Notes under the pieces: model-generated | What the model was told of the DNA's origin: nothing | Database searches by the model: none | What the model saw: only the letters and a program-made list of their open reading frames with translations | Made by a program: the position numbers and the translations under genes | Source of the DNA: Clostridia bacterium | GTDB lineage: Bacteria > Bacillota > Clostridia > Acetivibrionales > STF1-152 | Length of the DNA stretch: 49,413 bases | Assembly: GCA_028280575.1 (NCBI GenBank) | Contig: JANQLN010000056.1 | Coordinates: 1-49,413 of the forward strand | Direction: 5' to 3' | Shown: one piece after another, positions 1 to 8,645 of the stretch | Layout of the letters: each line of letters begins with the position of its first letter | Numbering within the stretch: the first letter of the stretch is position 1

Positions 1-6
1 GTCCAT

Positions 7-143
7 GCCGCAATTTACGCCTTTTTCAAGAACCTATACACTAACATTTTCTAAATTCATTCCCAATGATAACTGTTTCATTATACACATAAATCTTCTC
101 AATGTTAAAATTGGGGAATCTCAAAACATGCTGCTGTTGACAT
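7..143 (+). repeat. Dispersed intergenic repeat, family B, copy 1
   Basis: Positions 35-143 match 40626-40726 closely. Both copies share CCCAATGATAACTGTTTCAT and end in TTGACAT. The upstream part (7-33, containing CCTTTTTCAAGAAC) matches 40503-40528. In the second copy about 95 nt carrying two palindromes lie between these two conserved parts; here they are directly joined. The left end is probably cut by the window edge. An open frame through it (5-202) is not credible as a gene, because the same DNA recurs in a gene-free gap. Confidence 0.8.
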
Positions 144-165
144 ATCAAAAAACAAGTGCTATTGT
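137..165 (+). promoter_or_regulatory. Likely sigma-A promoter of the LacI-type regulator gene
   Basis: TTGACA at 137-142, a 17-nt spacer, then TATTGT at 160-165 preceded by TGC (extended -10 type). It lies about 40 nt upstream of the start codon at 202. The TTGACA falls at the very end of the family B repeat, so the repeat may supply the -35 box. No obvious operator palindrome was recognised. Confidence 0.55.
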
Positions 166-201
166 ATTAACTAAAGACGAAACGTTTTACTACAGGAGCT
201 G

Positions 202-1215
202 ATGAAAATAGGATCGACTATTAAGGATATAGCTAAACAGACCGGTCTTTCAATTGCTACAATATCCAAGCATATAAACGGGGGAAATGTACTTGACGAA
301 AACAGGATTTTGATTGAAAGGGCCATAAAAGAGCTGGATTACAAGGTGAATGAGATTGCACGAGGGCTTAAAACCAACAAAACAATGACTATTGGCGTAC
401 TTATTTCAAACCTTGAAAATATATTTTCAACGAGTATAGTATCAAATGTGGAGAATATTCTTTTAAAAAACGGATATAGCACTATTATATGTAATTATAA
501 TGAGGATGCTTTACTTGAAAAAGAAAAAATAGGATTCCTTTTAAATAAAATGGTTGACGGCCTTATCATGCTGCCTTTAGAATGCAGCAGCGGTCAAATA
601 AACAAAATTACCCGGGATAATATTCCTGTTGTGCTGATTGACAGGCATATCAAAGGAGCGGAATGTGACAGTGTGCTTGTAGATAATTTAAATGCTTCGT
701 ACAATGCCGTAGAACAGCTTATTATAAGAGGGCACAAGCGTATTGGCATAATTTGCGGACCTAAGGATATATATACAACCAGGGAAAGGTTAAAAGGCTA
801 CATCAGGGTATGTGAAGATTATGCAATGGAGTTTGACCAGAGCCTTGTCAAGTTTGGGGATTATCAGCTTCAGAGCGGATATGACCTTCTTTGTGAGTTA
901 CTTGAGCTTGATGATAAGCCTACGGCTGTCTTTGTTACAAACTATGAAATGACACTCGGGTCAATTATAGCGATTAATGAAAGAAATATAGATATACCCG
1001 GGGAGCTTTCAATTATTGGGTTTGACAATCTGCAAATGGCAAAAATCGTAAAGCCTCCCTTGTCCCTTGTTGTCCAGCCAATGAAGGCCATCGGAGAAAC
1101 TGCGGCAAAACTGATACTGAGAAGGCTAAAAGGTGACATGGGAAATTTTCCGGAAATATACCGGCTAAAAACTGAAATTCAGATTAAGGAATCGGTAAAA
1201 AAAATAGTTTTATAA
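202..1215 (+). CDS. LacI-family transcriptional regulator
   Basis: A 337-residue DNA-binding regulator of the LacI/PurR family. The N-terminal helix-turn-helix is at about residues 6-27 (IKDIAKQTGLSIATISKHIN), with a hinge helix region (ARGLKTNKT) near residue 53. It is followed by a periplasmic-binding-protein-like effector domain starting TIGVLISNLEN and carrying the family signature LSIIGFDNLQMAKIVKPPLS near residue 265-285. The length is typical. The ATG at 202 follows CAGGAGC. It is divergent from nothing and lies just upstream of an operon of FGGY kinase, zinc dehydrogenase, GatZ-like protein and aldo/keto reductase, so the local sugar operon is the likely target (inference). The effector is unknown. 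Confidence 0.92.
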   Translation: MKIGSTIKDIAKQTGLSIATISKHINGGNVLDENRILIERAIKELDYKVNEIARGLKTNKTMTIGVLISNLENIFSTSIVSNVENILLKNGYSTIICNYNEDALLEKEKIGFLLNKMVDGLIMLPLECSSGQINKITRDNIPVVLIDRHIKGAECDSVLVDNLNASYNAVEQLIIRGHKRIGIICGPKDIYTTRERLKGYIRVCEDYAMEFDQSLVKFGDYQLQSGYDLLCELLELDDKPTAVFVTNYEMTLGSIIAINERNIDIPGELSIIGFDNLQMAKIVKPPLSLVVQPMKAIGETAAKLILRRLKGDMGNFPEIYRLKTEIQIKESVKKIVL

Positions 1216-1363
1216 CATACTTGAGCGGATTCTTTTATGTTTTTATTTACATAAAGCTAAACGTATAGCTTTAATTATATAAAAGATAAGATAAACGTTA
1301 CTAAAGTGTATAGGCCAATATTAAAGGAAAAAAGCTTATACCGGGGCAGGGGAGATATGAAAT

Positions 1364-2890
1364 ATGGAAAAAAGGCTGCTTGGGATTGATATCGGCACTT
1401 CAGCCTGTAAGGCTGCAGTTTTTGACTTAAAGGGTGATATACTTGCGGAGTCAACAAGAACATATAATGTATACTATCCTCTGCCAGGCTTTGCCGAGCA
1501 AAATCCTGACGAATGGTGGAAAGAGATTTGTGCCGCAATAACAAAGACTCTTAAAGACAGCGGCATACCTCCTGAAAGCATTGCAGGGATTGGTGTAGCC
1601 GGACAGAGCTGGTCCGCTGTTCCGGTGGATAAAAATGGTAAAGCTTTGCACAATACGCCTATATGGATGGATACAAGAGCATCGCAAATTGCAGAAAAGA
1701 CAGTTGAAAGACTGGGTTTTGACAGGATATTTCAAATAAGCGGAAATTCCTTCCAACCGACATATTCAACACCAAAAATTCTCTGGTTCAAGGAGAGCAA
1801 ACCGGATGTTTACAACAGCACTTATAAATTTTTGCAGAGCAACAGCTATATTGTATATAAGCTTACGGGTATAATGACACAGGATATTTGCCAGGGATAT
1901 GGTCTTCATATGTTCGGTATAAAAACAGGCCGGTATGACGAAGCTTTATGTGAAGACATGGGAATAGATATGGATAAGCTTCCCGGTATATTTGCATGCC
2001 ACGATGTTGTGGGAGAAGTGACAGGGGCCGCAGCTTTGGAAACAGGTCTTAAAACAGGGACCCCCGTGGTTGCCGGGGGGCTTGATGCAGCATGCGGTAC
2101 CCTGGGGGCAGGTGTTTTTGAAAAAGGGCAAACCCAGGAACAGGGCGGGCAAGCAGGTGGAATGAGTATTTGCACCGGTGAAGCAATTTCCCATCCTAAG
2201 CTGATACTTAGCTTTCATGTAATTCCAAGCCTGTGGCTGCTTCAAGGCGGCACGGTAGGCGGCGGAGGTACAATAAAATGGTTTAGGCAGGAGCTTGGTG
2301 CTTTTGAAGAAATGGAAGAAAAGAAGCGTGGAATAAATGCATTTAAAATAATGGATGAAGAGGCATCTAAAATAGCCCATGGGTCTGAAGGCCTAATTTT
2401 TCTTCCGTATATGGCAGGTGAGAGGTCTCCCATATGGGACAAGAATGCAAGGGGCGTATTTTTCGGCCTTGGATACGGCAAGACAAGGGCCCATATGATA
2501 CGGGCCGTCCTTGAAGGATGTGCTTATGCCTTGCTGCATAACCTTAAAACTGCTGAAGAAGCAGGTATAAGGGTGGATGGGCTGCTGGCAATGGGCGGTG
2601 CTGCAAACAGCAGGCTCTGGACACAAATTAAGGCAGATGTTACGGGAAAAATCATCAAGGTTCCCGCATCCGATACGGCAACCACACTGGGAGCAGCCAT
2701 ACTTGCCGGCATTGGGACAGGCCAATATAAAAGCTTTAAGGAGGCCATAGAAAGAACAGTACATATTACAAGGGTTCATGAACCCAATACCAAAAATTAT
2801 AAAAAATATCAGCAGCAGTTTCAGCTCTATCTTGAAATCTATGAGAAATTAAAAGGCACTATGGCGAAAGCTGCCCAGGCAGAAAGGTAG
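1364..2890 (+). CDS. FGGY-family carbohydrate kinase, xylulokinase-like
   Basis: A 508-residue cytoplasmic sugar kinase of the FGGY family (ASKHA fold), phosphorylating a ketose or polyol with ATP. Visible motifs: N-terminal phosphate-binding LLGIDIGTSACKAAVFD, substrate-side GVAGQSWSAV and PIWMDTRA, the C-terminal FLPYMAGERSPIWD, and adenosine-binding LLAMGGAANSRLW followed by ASDTATTLGAAILAG. The pattern is closest to XylB-like kinases; exact substrate cannot be read. The ATG at 1364 follows AGGGGAG. It is first in an apparent operon with the dehydrogenase at 2915 (24-nt gap), GatZ-like gene and aldo/keto reductase, so the substrate may be a ketose generated from a polyol by the neighbouring dehydrogenases. 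Confidence 0.88.
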   Translation: MEKRLLGIDIGTSACKAAVFDLKGDILAESTRTYNVYYPLPGFAEQNPDEWWKEICAAITKTLKDSGIPPESIAGIGVAGQSWSAVPVDKNGKALHNTPIWMDTRASQIAEKTVERLGFDRIFQISGNSFQPTYSTPKILWFKESKPDVYNSTYKFLQSNSYIVYKLTGIMTQDICQGYGLHMFGIKTGRYDEALCEDMGIDMDKLPGIFACHDVVGEVTGAAALETGLKTGTPVVAGGLDAACGTLGAGVFEKGQTQEQGGQAGGMSICTGEAISHPKLILSFHVIPSLWLLQGGTVGGGGTIKWFRQELGAFEEMEEKKRGINAFKIMDEEASKIAHGSEGLIFLPYMAGERSPIWDKNARGVFFGLGYGKTRAHMIRAVLEGCAYALLHNLKTAEEAGIRVDGLLAMGGAANSRLWTQIKADVTGKIIKVPASDTATTLGAAILAGIGTGQYKSFKEAIERTVHITRVHEPNTKNYKKYQQQFQLYLEIYEKLKGTMAKAAQAER

Positions 2891-2914
2891 AAATTTGATT
2901 TTAGGAGTGTAAAA

Positions 2915-3961
2915 ATGAAAGCAGCAGTATTACATGCAAAAAATGATATAAGGTATGAAGATTATCCGAGTCCGGTCATAAAAGAGGGAGAGGTTCTTGT
3001 TAAAGTCAAGGCGGCGGGAATCTGCGGTTCAGATATTCCAAGAGTATTGGGAGATAAGGCGCATTATTACCCCATTGTTCTTGGACATGAATTTTCAGGC
3101 GATGTGGTAAAGGCCGGTGCCGGTGTGGAGAGTGTAAAAACAGGTGACAGGGTAGCGGGTGTTCCCCTTTTGCCATGCCTTAAATGTGAAGGCTGCCAAA
3201 AAGGAAACTATTCCCTTTGTCAAAATTATAGCTTCATCGGTTCAAGAGTTCAGGGCAGTTTTGCAGACTATGTAAAGCTGCCGGAAAGAAATGTGGTCAA
3301 GTTTGATGAAAATGTAACCTATGAGCAGGGAGCATTTTTTGAGCCTTCAACCGTTGCACTTCACGGGTTAAACCGTGCCGGCCATAAAGGTGGAGAGGAT
3401 GTAGCCGTACTGGGAGGAGGTAACATAGGGATTTTTACGGCACAGTGGGCAAGAATTTTCGGGGCAAAAAGGGTATTTGTGTTTGACATTGACAATGATC
3501 GTTTGGCACTGGCGAAAAAACTGGGAGCAGATGTGATAATTAATACAAAACATGAAAGCTTTTTAAGAGAGGTCAATGAATTAACAGATAAAAAGGGTTT
3601 TGGCTATGTTTACGAAACTGCCGGTGCGGAGGAAACAATGAAGCTGGCATTTGAGCTTGCAGGAAACAGGGCGAGTGTTTGCTTTATAGGAACACCAAAT
3701 AAAGATTTGAACTTTAAACCTGAGCTCTTTGAAAAGATAAACCGGAAGGAATTCATTCTCACCGGCTCATGGATGTCTTACAGCGCACCATTTCCAGGCA
3801 GGGAATGGAGTCTTACGGCACATTTCTTTTCTAAAGGGGATCTGAAGTTTGATGAGGGGCTTATATTTAAAAAGCTGCTGATGAAGGATATCAAAGAGGG
3901 CTTTGAAATGTACAGGGTACCCGGTGCGGTCAAAGGGAAGATCATGCTGGTCAATCATTAA
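2915..3961 (+). CDS. Zinc-dependent medium-chain dehydrogenase, galactitol-1-phosphate 5-dehydrogenase (GatD)-like
   Basis: A 348-residue NAD(P)-dependent polyol or alcohol dehydrogenase. The catalytic zinc site is visible as Cys37 (GICGSD), His58 and Glu59 (GHEF); the structural zinc lobe has Cys88, Cys91, Cys94 and Cys102. The Rossmann motif is VAVLGGGNIG near residue 164. Sequence style (RYEDYPSP, GSFADYVKLPERN, PFPGREW) resembles GatD and sorbitol dehydrogenase relatives. It has a good Shine-Dalgarno (TAGGAGTG) and sits 24 nt after the kinase and 24 nt before the GatZ-like gene. GatD converts galactitol-1-phosphate to tagatose-6-phosphate, which would fit the next gene, but a free polyol substrate is equally possible because a FGGY kinase rather than a PTS is present here. 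Confidence 0.85.
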   Translation: MKAAVLHAKNDIRYEDYPSPVIKEGEVLVKVKAAGICGSDIPRVLGDKAHYYPIVLGHEFSGDVVKAGAGVESVKTGDRVAGVPLLPCLKCEGCQKGNYSLCQNYSFIGSRVQGSFADYVKLPERNVVKFDENVTYEQGAFFEPSTVALHGLNRAGHKGGEDVAVLGGGNIGIFTAQWARIFGAKRVFVFDIDNDRLALAKKLGADVIINTKHESFLREVNELTDKKGFGYVYETAGAEETMKLAFELAGNRASVCFIGTPNKDLNFKPELFEKINRKEFILTGSWMSYSAPFPGREWSLTAHFFSKGDLKFDEGLIFKKLLMKDIKEGFEMYRVPGAVKGKIMLVNH

Positions 3962-3985
3962 TAATCATTTTAAGGAGGTAGTCAT

Positions 3986-5290
3986 ATGAGCAAGAACCAT
4001 CCGTTAAAAGAACTGGTAAGGTGGCAGAAAAAAGGGGTGCCAAAAGGAATATATGCTGCATGCAGTGCAAATAGATATGTGATTGAAGCTTGCATGGAAA
4101 GAGCATTGAAGAATAATGAACATGTGCTTATAGAGTCTACGGCAAACCAGGTGAATCAATACGGAGGATATACTAAAATGAAGCCTGCCGACTTCAGGGA
4201 TTTTGTACACAGCCTGGCTGACAGGGTTTGCTTTCCAAAAGACAGGGTAATTCTTGGTGGTGACCATCTGGGACCGCTTACATGGAAAAATGAAAATGCG
4301 GATAGTGCTATGAAAAAGGCGTCGGTTCTCATACGTGACTATGTAAAAGCAGGCTTTAGCAAAATTCATATTGACACAAGCATGCATCTTGCAGATGATA
4401 ATGCAGGCAAGCTCCTGGATACGGAAATCATTGCCGCCAGAGGTGCCTGGCTTTGCAAAGCGGCGGAGGATACGTTCAATGAATTAAATAATAGTAATAT
4501 AAACCGTCCCGTATATATTGTTGGAAGTGAAGTTCCAATACCCGGGGGAAGCCAGGAAGAGGAAGGAATTAAAGTAACGGAGGCGGAAGATTTTAAAAAT
4601 ACGGTTGAATCCTTTGAAAATGCATTTATGAAATTAGGGCTGCAAAAAGCATGGGAAAGAGTTATGGCAATTGTTGTCCAGCCCGGAGTTGAATTTGGAG
4701 ACGAGACGGTACATGAATATGACCGTGAAGCAGCAGGTAAGCTTTGCGGCGCGCTGAAGAGATACCCCAACCTTGTATTTGAGGGTCATTCAACAGATTA
4801 CCAGACGGCAGCGGCGCTTAAGCAAATGGTAGAAGACGGTATAGCAATACTTAAAGTTGGGCCTGCATTAACATTTGCCATGAGGGAAGCCCTTTTTTCA
4901 CTGAACCATATGGAAAATACACTTTTCCGGTATAATCCTGAAATCCGGCCGTCCAATTTCATGGAAACCCTTGAAGCAAGCATGGTAAAGAATCCTGCAA
5001 ACTGGGAAAAGCACTATCATGGCAGTACTGCCAAAATAGCATATTCAAGGATGTACAGTTATTCCGACAGGGCCAGATACTATCTTCCCGTCAAGGAGGT
5101 CAATGAATCCATAGAAACCCTGATCAGGAATCTGAAGTCAGTTGATATACCACTTACACTAATCGGCCAGTTTATGCCTATCCAGTATACCAAAATAAGA
5201 AAGGGTGAGCTTGAAAACAGCCCCGAAGCTTTACTAAAGGACAGGATTGTCAACTATATTGACGATTACATTTATGCAATCAATCCTTGA
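3986..5290 (+). CDS. GatZ/KbaZ-family protein (tagatose-bisphosphate aldolase non-catalytic subunit family)
   Basis: A 434-residue member of the GatZ/KbaZ family. Characteristic stretches are GIYAACSANRYVIEACMERA, IESTANQVNQYGGYTKM near residue 50, ILGGDHLGPLTW and FEGHSTDYQT. In enteric bacteria GatZ or KbaZ supports the class II aldolase GatY/KbaY, which cleaves tagatose-1,6-bisphosphate. No GatY/KbaY-like catalytic subunit lies in this window, so the protein may act alone, for example as an epimerase-like enzyme on a ketose phosphate (inference), or pair with an aldolase encoded elsewhere. AAGGAGG precedes the ATG at 3986. It is the third gene of the operon. Confidence 0.87.
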   Translation: MSKNHPLKELVRWQKKGVPKGIYAACSANRYVIEACMERALKNNEHVLIESTANQVNQYGGYTKMKPADFRDFVHSLADRVCFPKDRVILGGDHLGPLTWKNENADSAMKKASVLIRDYVKAGFSKIHIDTSMHLADDNAGKLLDTEIIAARGAWLCKAAEDTFNELNNSNINRPVYIVGSEVPIPGGSQEEEGIKVTEAEDFKNTVESFENAFMKLGLQKAWERVMAIVVQPGVEFGDETVHEYDREAAGKLCGALKRYPNLVFEGHSTDYQTAAALKQMVEDGIAILKVGPALTFAMREALFSLNHMENTLFRYNPEIRPSNFMETLEASMVKNPANWEKHYHGSTAKIAYSRMYSYSDRARYYLPVKEVNESIETLIRNLKSVDIPLTLIGQFMPIQYTKIRKGELENSPEALLKDRIVNYIDDYIYAINP

Positions 5291-5347
5291 TTAAAAAGAA
5301 GATTGTATTATCCATGAAAAATTTTATTTGTAAAGGAGAGGTTTTAA

Positions 5348-6367
5348 GTGACAAATTTAAATGATTGTGTTGATCCTAAATTGGTACCCCAAAGGACATT
5401 AAGAGGCGGAGACAAAATGCCTGCGGTTGGTATGGGGACCTTTGGCTCCGACCGTTTCAGCGCAAAACAAGTTGCAGAAGCCGTCAAAGGTGCGGCAGAA
5501 GTTGGTTTTCGCATGTTTGACTGCGCTTCGGTTTATGGAAATGAGAATCTGATAGGTGAAGTGTTTGAAGAAGTTATAAAATCAGGCATTAAACGTGAGG
5601 AATTATTCATTACCTCAAAGGTGTGGAATGATATGCATGGAAAAGGAGACGTATTGCTTTCATGCGCTCAAACGCTGAAAGACTTGAGGCTTGATTATAT
5701 TGACCTGTATTTTGTCCACTGGCCGTTCCGGAACTTCCATCCTGAAGGAGCACCGCCTGATTATCACAGTCCTGATGCAAGGCCATATAACCATGAAGAG
5801 TATATGGAAACGTGGTATCAAATGGAAAGACTTAAAAAAGCGGGATACGTGAGGAATATCGGCACTTCAAACATGACAGTGCCAAAGCTGAAGCTTTTGC
5901 TGCGGGATTGTACAATTATGCCTGCTGCCAGTGAAATGGAACTCCACCCTTCTTTCCAGCAGCCTGAATTATTTAATTTCTGCTTAGAACACGGCATCAG
6001 GCCAATAGGATTTTCTCCTATCGGATCTCCAACCCGTCCCGACCGTGACAAAACAGATGATGATGTTGTGGATATTGAGGATGCCATTGTAGTCAAAATT
6101 GCAAAAGAACATAAAGTACATCCTGCGGTTATTTGTGTAAAATGGGCGGTCCAGCGCGGGCAGACACCTATTCCTTTTTCAGTATACCGTAAGGAATATG
6201 CCGGCAATATCAGATGTACCATTGAAGATCCGCTTTCGGATAAAGAAATGAATGAGCTTGGGCAAGCCGACAAGAACTGCCGCCTTATAAAGGGGCAGGT
6301 ATTCCTGTGGAAAGGCGCAAAGGATTGGACGGACCTTTGGGATATCAATGGAGAAATAGCAAAATAG
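5348..6367 (+). CDS. Aldo/keto reductase
   Basis: A 339-residue cytoplasmic NAD(P)H-dependent reductase of the aldo/keto reductase superfamily. The catalytic tetrad is visible: Asp58 (FRMFDCAS), Tyr63 (VYGNE), Lys91 (FITSKVW) and His124 (YFVHWPF). The TIM-barrel signatures VRNIGTSNM and HPSFQQPEL follow, and a C-terminal nucleotide-binding region near IPFSVYRKEY. The family usually has 270-330 residues, so this is slightly long. The start is GTG at 5348, placed well after AAAGGAGAG at 5332-5340. It closes the sugar operon and probably reduces or oxidises a polyol or ketose intermediate. There is no clear terminator in the 70 nt after it. Confidence 0.88.
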   Translation: MTNLNDCVDPKLVPQRTLRGGDKMPAVGMGTFGSDRFSAKQVAEAVKGAAEVGFRMFDCASVYGNENLIGEVFEEVIKSGIKREELFITSKVWNDMHGKGDVLLSCAQTLKDLRLDYIDLYFVHWPFRNFHPEGAPPDYHSPDARPYNHEEYMETWYQMERLKKAGYVRNIGTSNMTVPKLKLLLRDCTIMPAASEMELHPSFQQPELFNFCLEHGIRPIGFSPIGSPTRPDRDKTDDDVVDIEDAIVVKIAKEHKVHPAVICVKWAVQRGQTPIPFSVYRKEYAGNIRCTIEDPLSDKEMNELGQADKNCRLIKGQVFLWKGAKDWTDLWDINGEIAK

Positions 6368-6564
6368 TATTATTGTTGTAATATCCTTTTTAAAAAATGT
6401 GGAAGCTCAAATGAAAATAGAGCATTAATATGTAAAATTTGGACCGGATATTCAGGCATATAATAAAATATGTTATAATATTAATTATCTGCCTGCTTGT
6501 TCTTTTGCCCGGATTAAAGGCAGTAATAAAGATTTTTATAAAAATAACAAAAGGTGATAATCAA

Positions 6565-8154
6565 ATGATTCCAGGATCTGAGGGGTGCCTTATGCAAAGC
6601 CGGTGCAGAAAAAATGCCGTTACAGTCATAAAAAGAACTATTTGTATACTCTTTATTTTGCTTTTTTATATATACGGCTTTTCGGATTTTTTGACAAATG
6701 CCCAATCATCCGGCGATAATAATCCTTCCATCCGGATTGCATATTTTTATTTAAACGCTTGCGGCTCCTGCAATCCGGAAGACGAATTCTATAAAAAGTA
6801 TAACGATTTGATAGGCGGCGCAGATCAGGACATAGAAGTGAAATTTAAATTATTTAACACATTCAAAACTTACGGAAGCGAAGAATTCGACAAGTTTTGT
6901 GATATGTATAACGTGCCTGAAGGAAAACGGTCTACTCCGCTCCTTTTTATAGAAGATGTATATTTGGAAGGAGAAAAGGAGATAAATCAAAATCTTAAAA
7001 AGGTATTTCTTGAAGTTAAACAGGAAATATCAAATACCTTAAGCAGTTCCCAGGGTGACTTAGATTATGATTACCGGACTGTAATTGATTACTTTTATAT
7101 AGCCAATTGTGACGAATGCGTGGAAGTTGAAAGCTTTTTAGAAAAAATTAATAAAAGCTACACTGTAAGTAAGGATAACGGCAGTGTTTTTACCCGGGTT
7201 GTAATAAATAAATATAATGCCGCAGAACCGGAAAGCCTTGCAAGAATAAAGGAGCTGTTTAAGGAATATTACATACCGCATAATGACCAGAAGATTCCCA
7301 TAGTGTTTATTGGCGACCGCTATTTATCGGGAGCGGAAGCTGTCAAAGATGAGTTGGTCCGCCTTATCAAAGAGGCAAAGGGACTAAGTCCTATGGATAG
7401 CGGTAAGGATTTACCCGAATATGAAGGCCAGCCGGATTTGTCCGGATACGAGCTTTTAGGTGTATTTATAACAGGTCTTGTGAATGGACTGAATCCATGC
7501 TCTATTTCCATGCTGCTGTTTTTTTTATCACTGCTTGTACTTAAAAAAACAAGCATTTTAAAAATGGGCCTTTCATTTATTGCAGGTAAATTCATAACAT
7601 ATCTGCTGCTGGGTACCTTGTTTTACAACCTGTTTCAAAAAATTGACATCACGAGGTTTAATGATGTGGCAAAGGTTGTTTTGCTATTGGTTGCGGCAGT
7701 GCTTATAGTGCTGAATGTTCAGGATTTTGTATGGGCAAAAAAGGAACGGTATGGCAAAATTCGCCTGGAGCTTCCCAGGGGCTTAAGAAAATTGAATCAT
7801 AAATGGATTAAAAAAATAAATAACATTGAGAATAATAGTATTTTGTTTTTGATTAGTTTTTTGCTTGGAATTATAATTTCCGCGGGAGAATTTTTATGTA
7901 CGGGACAAATTTATCTGGCAACTATTATTTATGTGTTAAGGAGCAGCCCGGGCTTGGACTTTAAGGCAATGATTTATTTTCTCATATACGGGATTGCTTT
8001 TGTTTTTCCTTTAATGCTTGTAACAATTATTATATATAAAGGAAGAGAAGTTTTCGACCTTTCAGAATTTTTCCGTGAAAAAATGCATATTGTAAAGCTC
8101 ATTAACGCTTTGGTTTTTACAATATTTGCTTTAATTGTGTGGTTGTGGTTTTAA
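6565..8154 (+). CDS. Membrane thiol-redox protein: two thioredoxin-like CxxC domains fused to a CcdA/DsbD-like membrane domain
   Basis: About 529 residues from the ATG at 6565, chosen because AAAGGTGA lies 8 nt upstream. The frame stays open back to a TTG at 6439, which would add a second hydrophobic segment. After one N-terminal membrane segment come two extracytoplasmic thioredoxin-like domains, each opening with a strand and a CxxC: CGSC (residues 66-69) and CDEC (182-185). The C-terminal half has about six membrane segments with the CcdA-type NPC (Cys312) and a second cysteine in EFLCTGQ (Cys445), matching the paired membrane cysteines of CcdA/DsbD electron carriers. It probably carries reducing equivalents across the membrane to exported thiol proteins. 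The double-domain fusion is unusual; the partner is unknown. Confidence 0.75.
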   Translation: MIPGSEGCLMQSRCRKNAVTVIKRTICILFILLFYIYGFSDFLTNAQSSGDNNPSIRIAYFYLNACGSCNPEDEFYKKYNDLIGGADQDIEVKFKLFNTFKTYGSEEFDKFCDMYNVPEGKRSTPLLFIEDVYLEGEKEINQNLKKVFLEVKQEISNTLSSSQGDLDYDYRTVIDYFYIANCDECVEVESFLEKINKSYTVSKDNGSVFTRVVINKYNAAEPESLARIKELFKEYYIPHNDQKIPIVFIGDRYLSGAEAVKDELVRLIKEAKGLSPMDSGKDLPEYEGQPDLSGYELLGVFITGLVNGLNPCSISMLLFFLSLLVLKKTSILKMGLSFIAGKFITYLLLGTLFYNLFQKIDITRFNDVAKVVLLLVAAVLIVLNVQDFVWAKKERYGKIRLELPRGLRKLNHKWIKKINNIENNSILFLISFLLGIIISAGEFLCTGQIYLATIIYVLRSSPGLDFKAMIYFLIYGIAFVFPLMLVTIIIYKGREVFDLSEFFREKMHIVKLINALVFTIFALIVWLWF

Positions 8155-8208
8155 AGGTCATGTTTGAAGGAAAAAAGAGGTTCCATATAGTATAAAGAAA
8201 GGAATAAT

Positions 8209-8526
8209 ATGAATATCAAAAAAACTATGATCTGCCTGAAAGATATAAATAACAACATTATAGAAAAGATGAAATTAACCTCTCTTCCGCTGAGGGAAGA
8301 TGTTGTTATCCAAAAAAGCATTGAATTTTTTGACGACCCGGAACCATGCATGATTCATCGTTCTGCTGTCATGAAAAGGCTTTACATGGAAATTTATGAA
8401 TTTTTGTTAAAAAAGTATGAATCGGGTGAATATGAATTAAAATTATGTCAGATTCCGTCCTTCTTGACGGAATACATAGATTTTTCCGGCCAACCGGCTA
8501 TTATAAGTGTAGAACAAATAAAATAG
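8209..8526 (+). CDS. Small conserved-looking hypothetical protein
   Basis: A 105-residue soluble protein not assigned to a family. It has no signal peptide or membrane segment. It is rich in charged residues, with a central DPEPCMIHRSAVMKRLY stretch and a helical region after it. The ATG at 8209 follows AAAGGAATAAT. It begins 54 nt after the thiol-redox membrane protein and may be co-transcribed with it. Clear codon structure and a reasonable ribosome site support coding, but no function is proposed. Confidence 0.55.
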   Translation: MNIKKTMICLKDINNNIIEKMKLTSLPLREDVVIQKSIEFFDDPEPCMIHRSAVMKRLYMEIYEFLLKKYESGEYELKLCQIPSFLTEYIDFSGQPAIISVEQIK

Positions 8527-8645
8527 ATGTATGAAAGGTCATAATGCTTAGAATCACGATGTTTTGATATAGTACTTTAGTCCTATAAAAAAATATGGTA
8601 TAATATTGTAGCATTAATTATTTGCTGTGTTTGGAGGTTATGGTA

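Noticed and set aside
5..202. 65-codon open frame at the window start
   Set aside because: Most of it lies in a repeat that recurs in a gene-free region at 40.6 kb, with the frame not conserved there.
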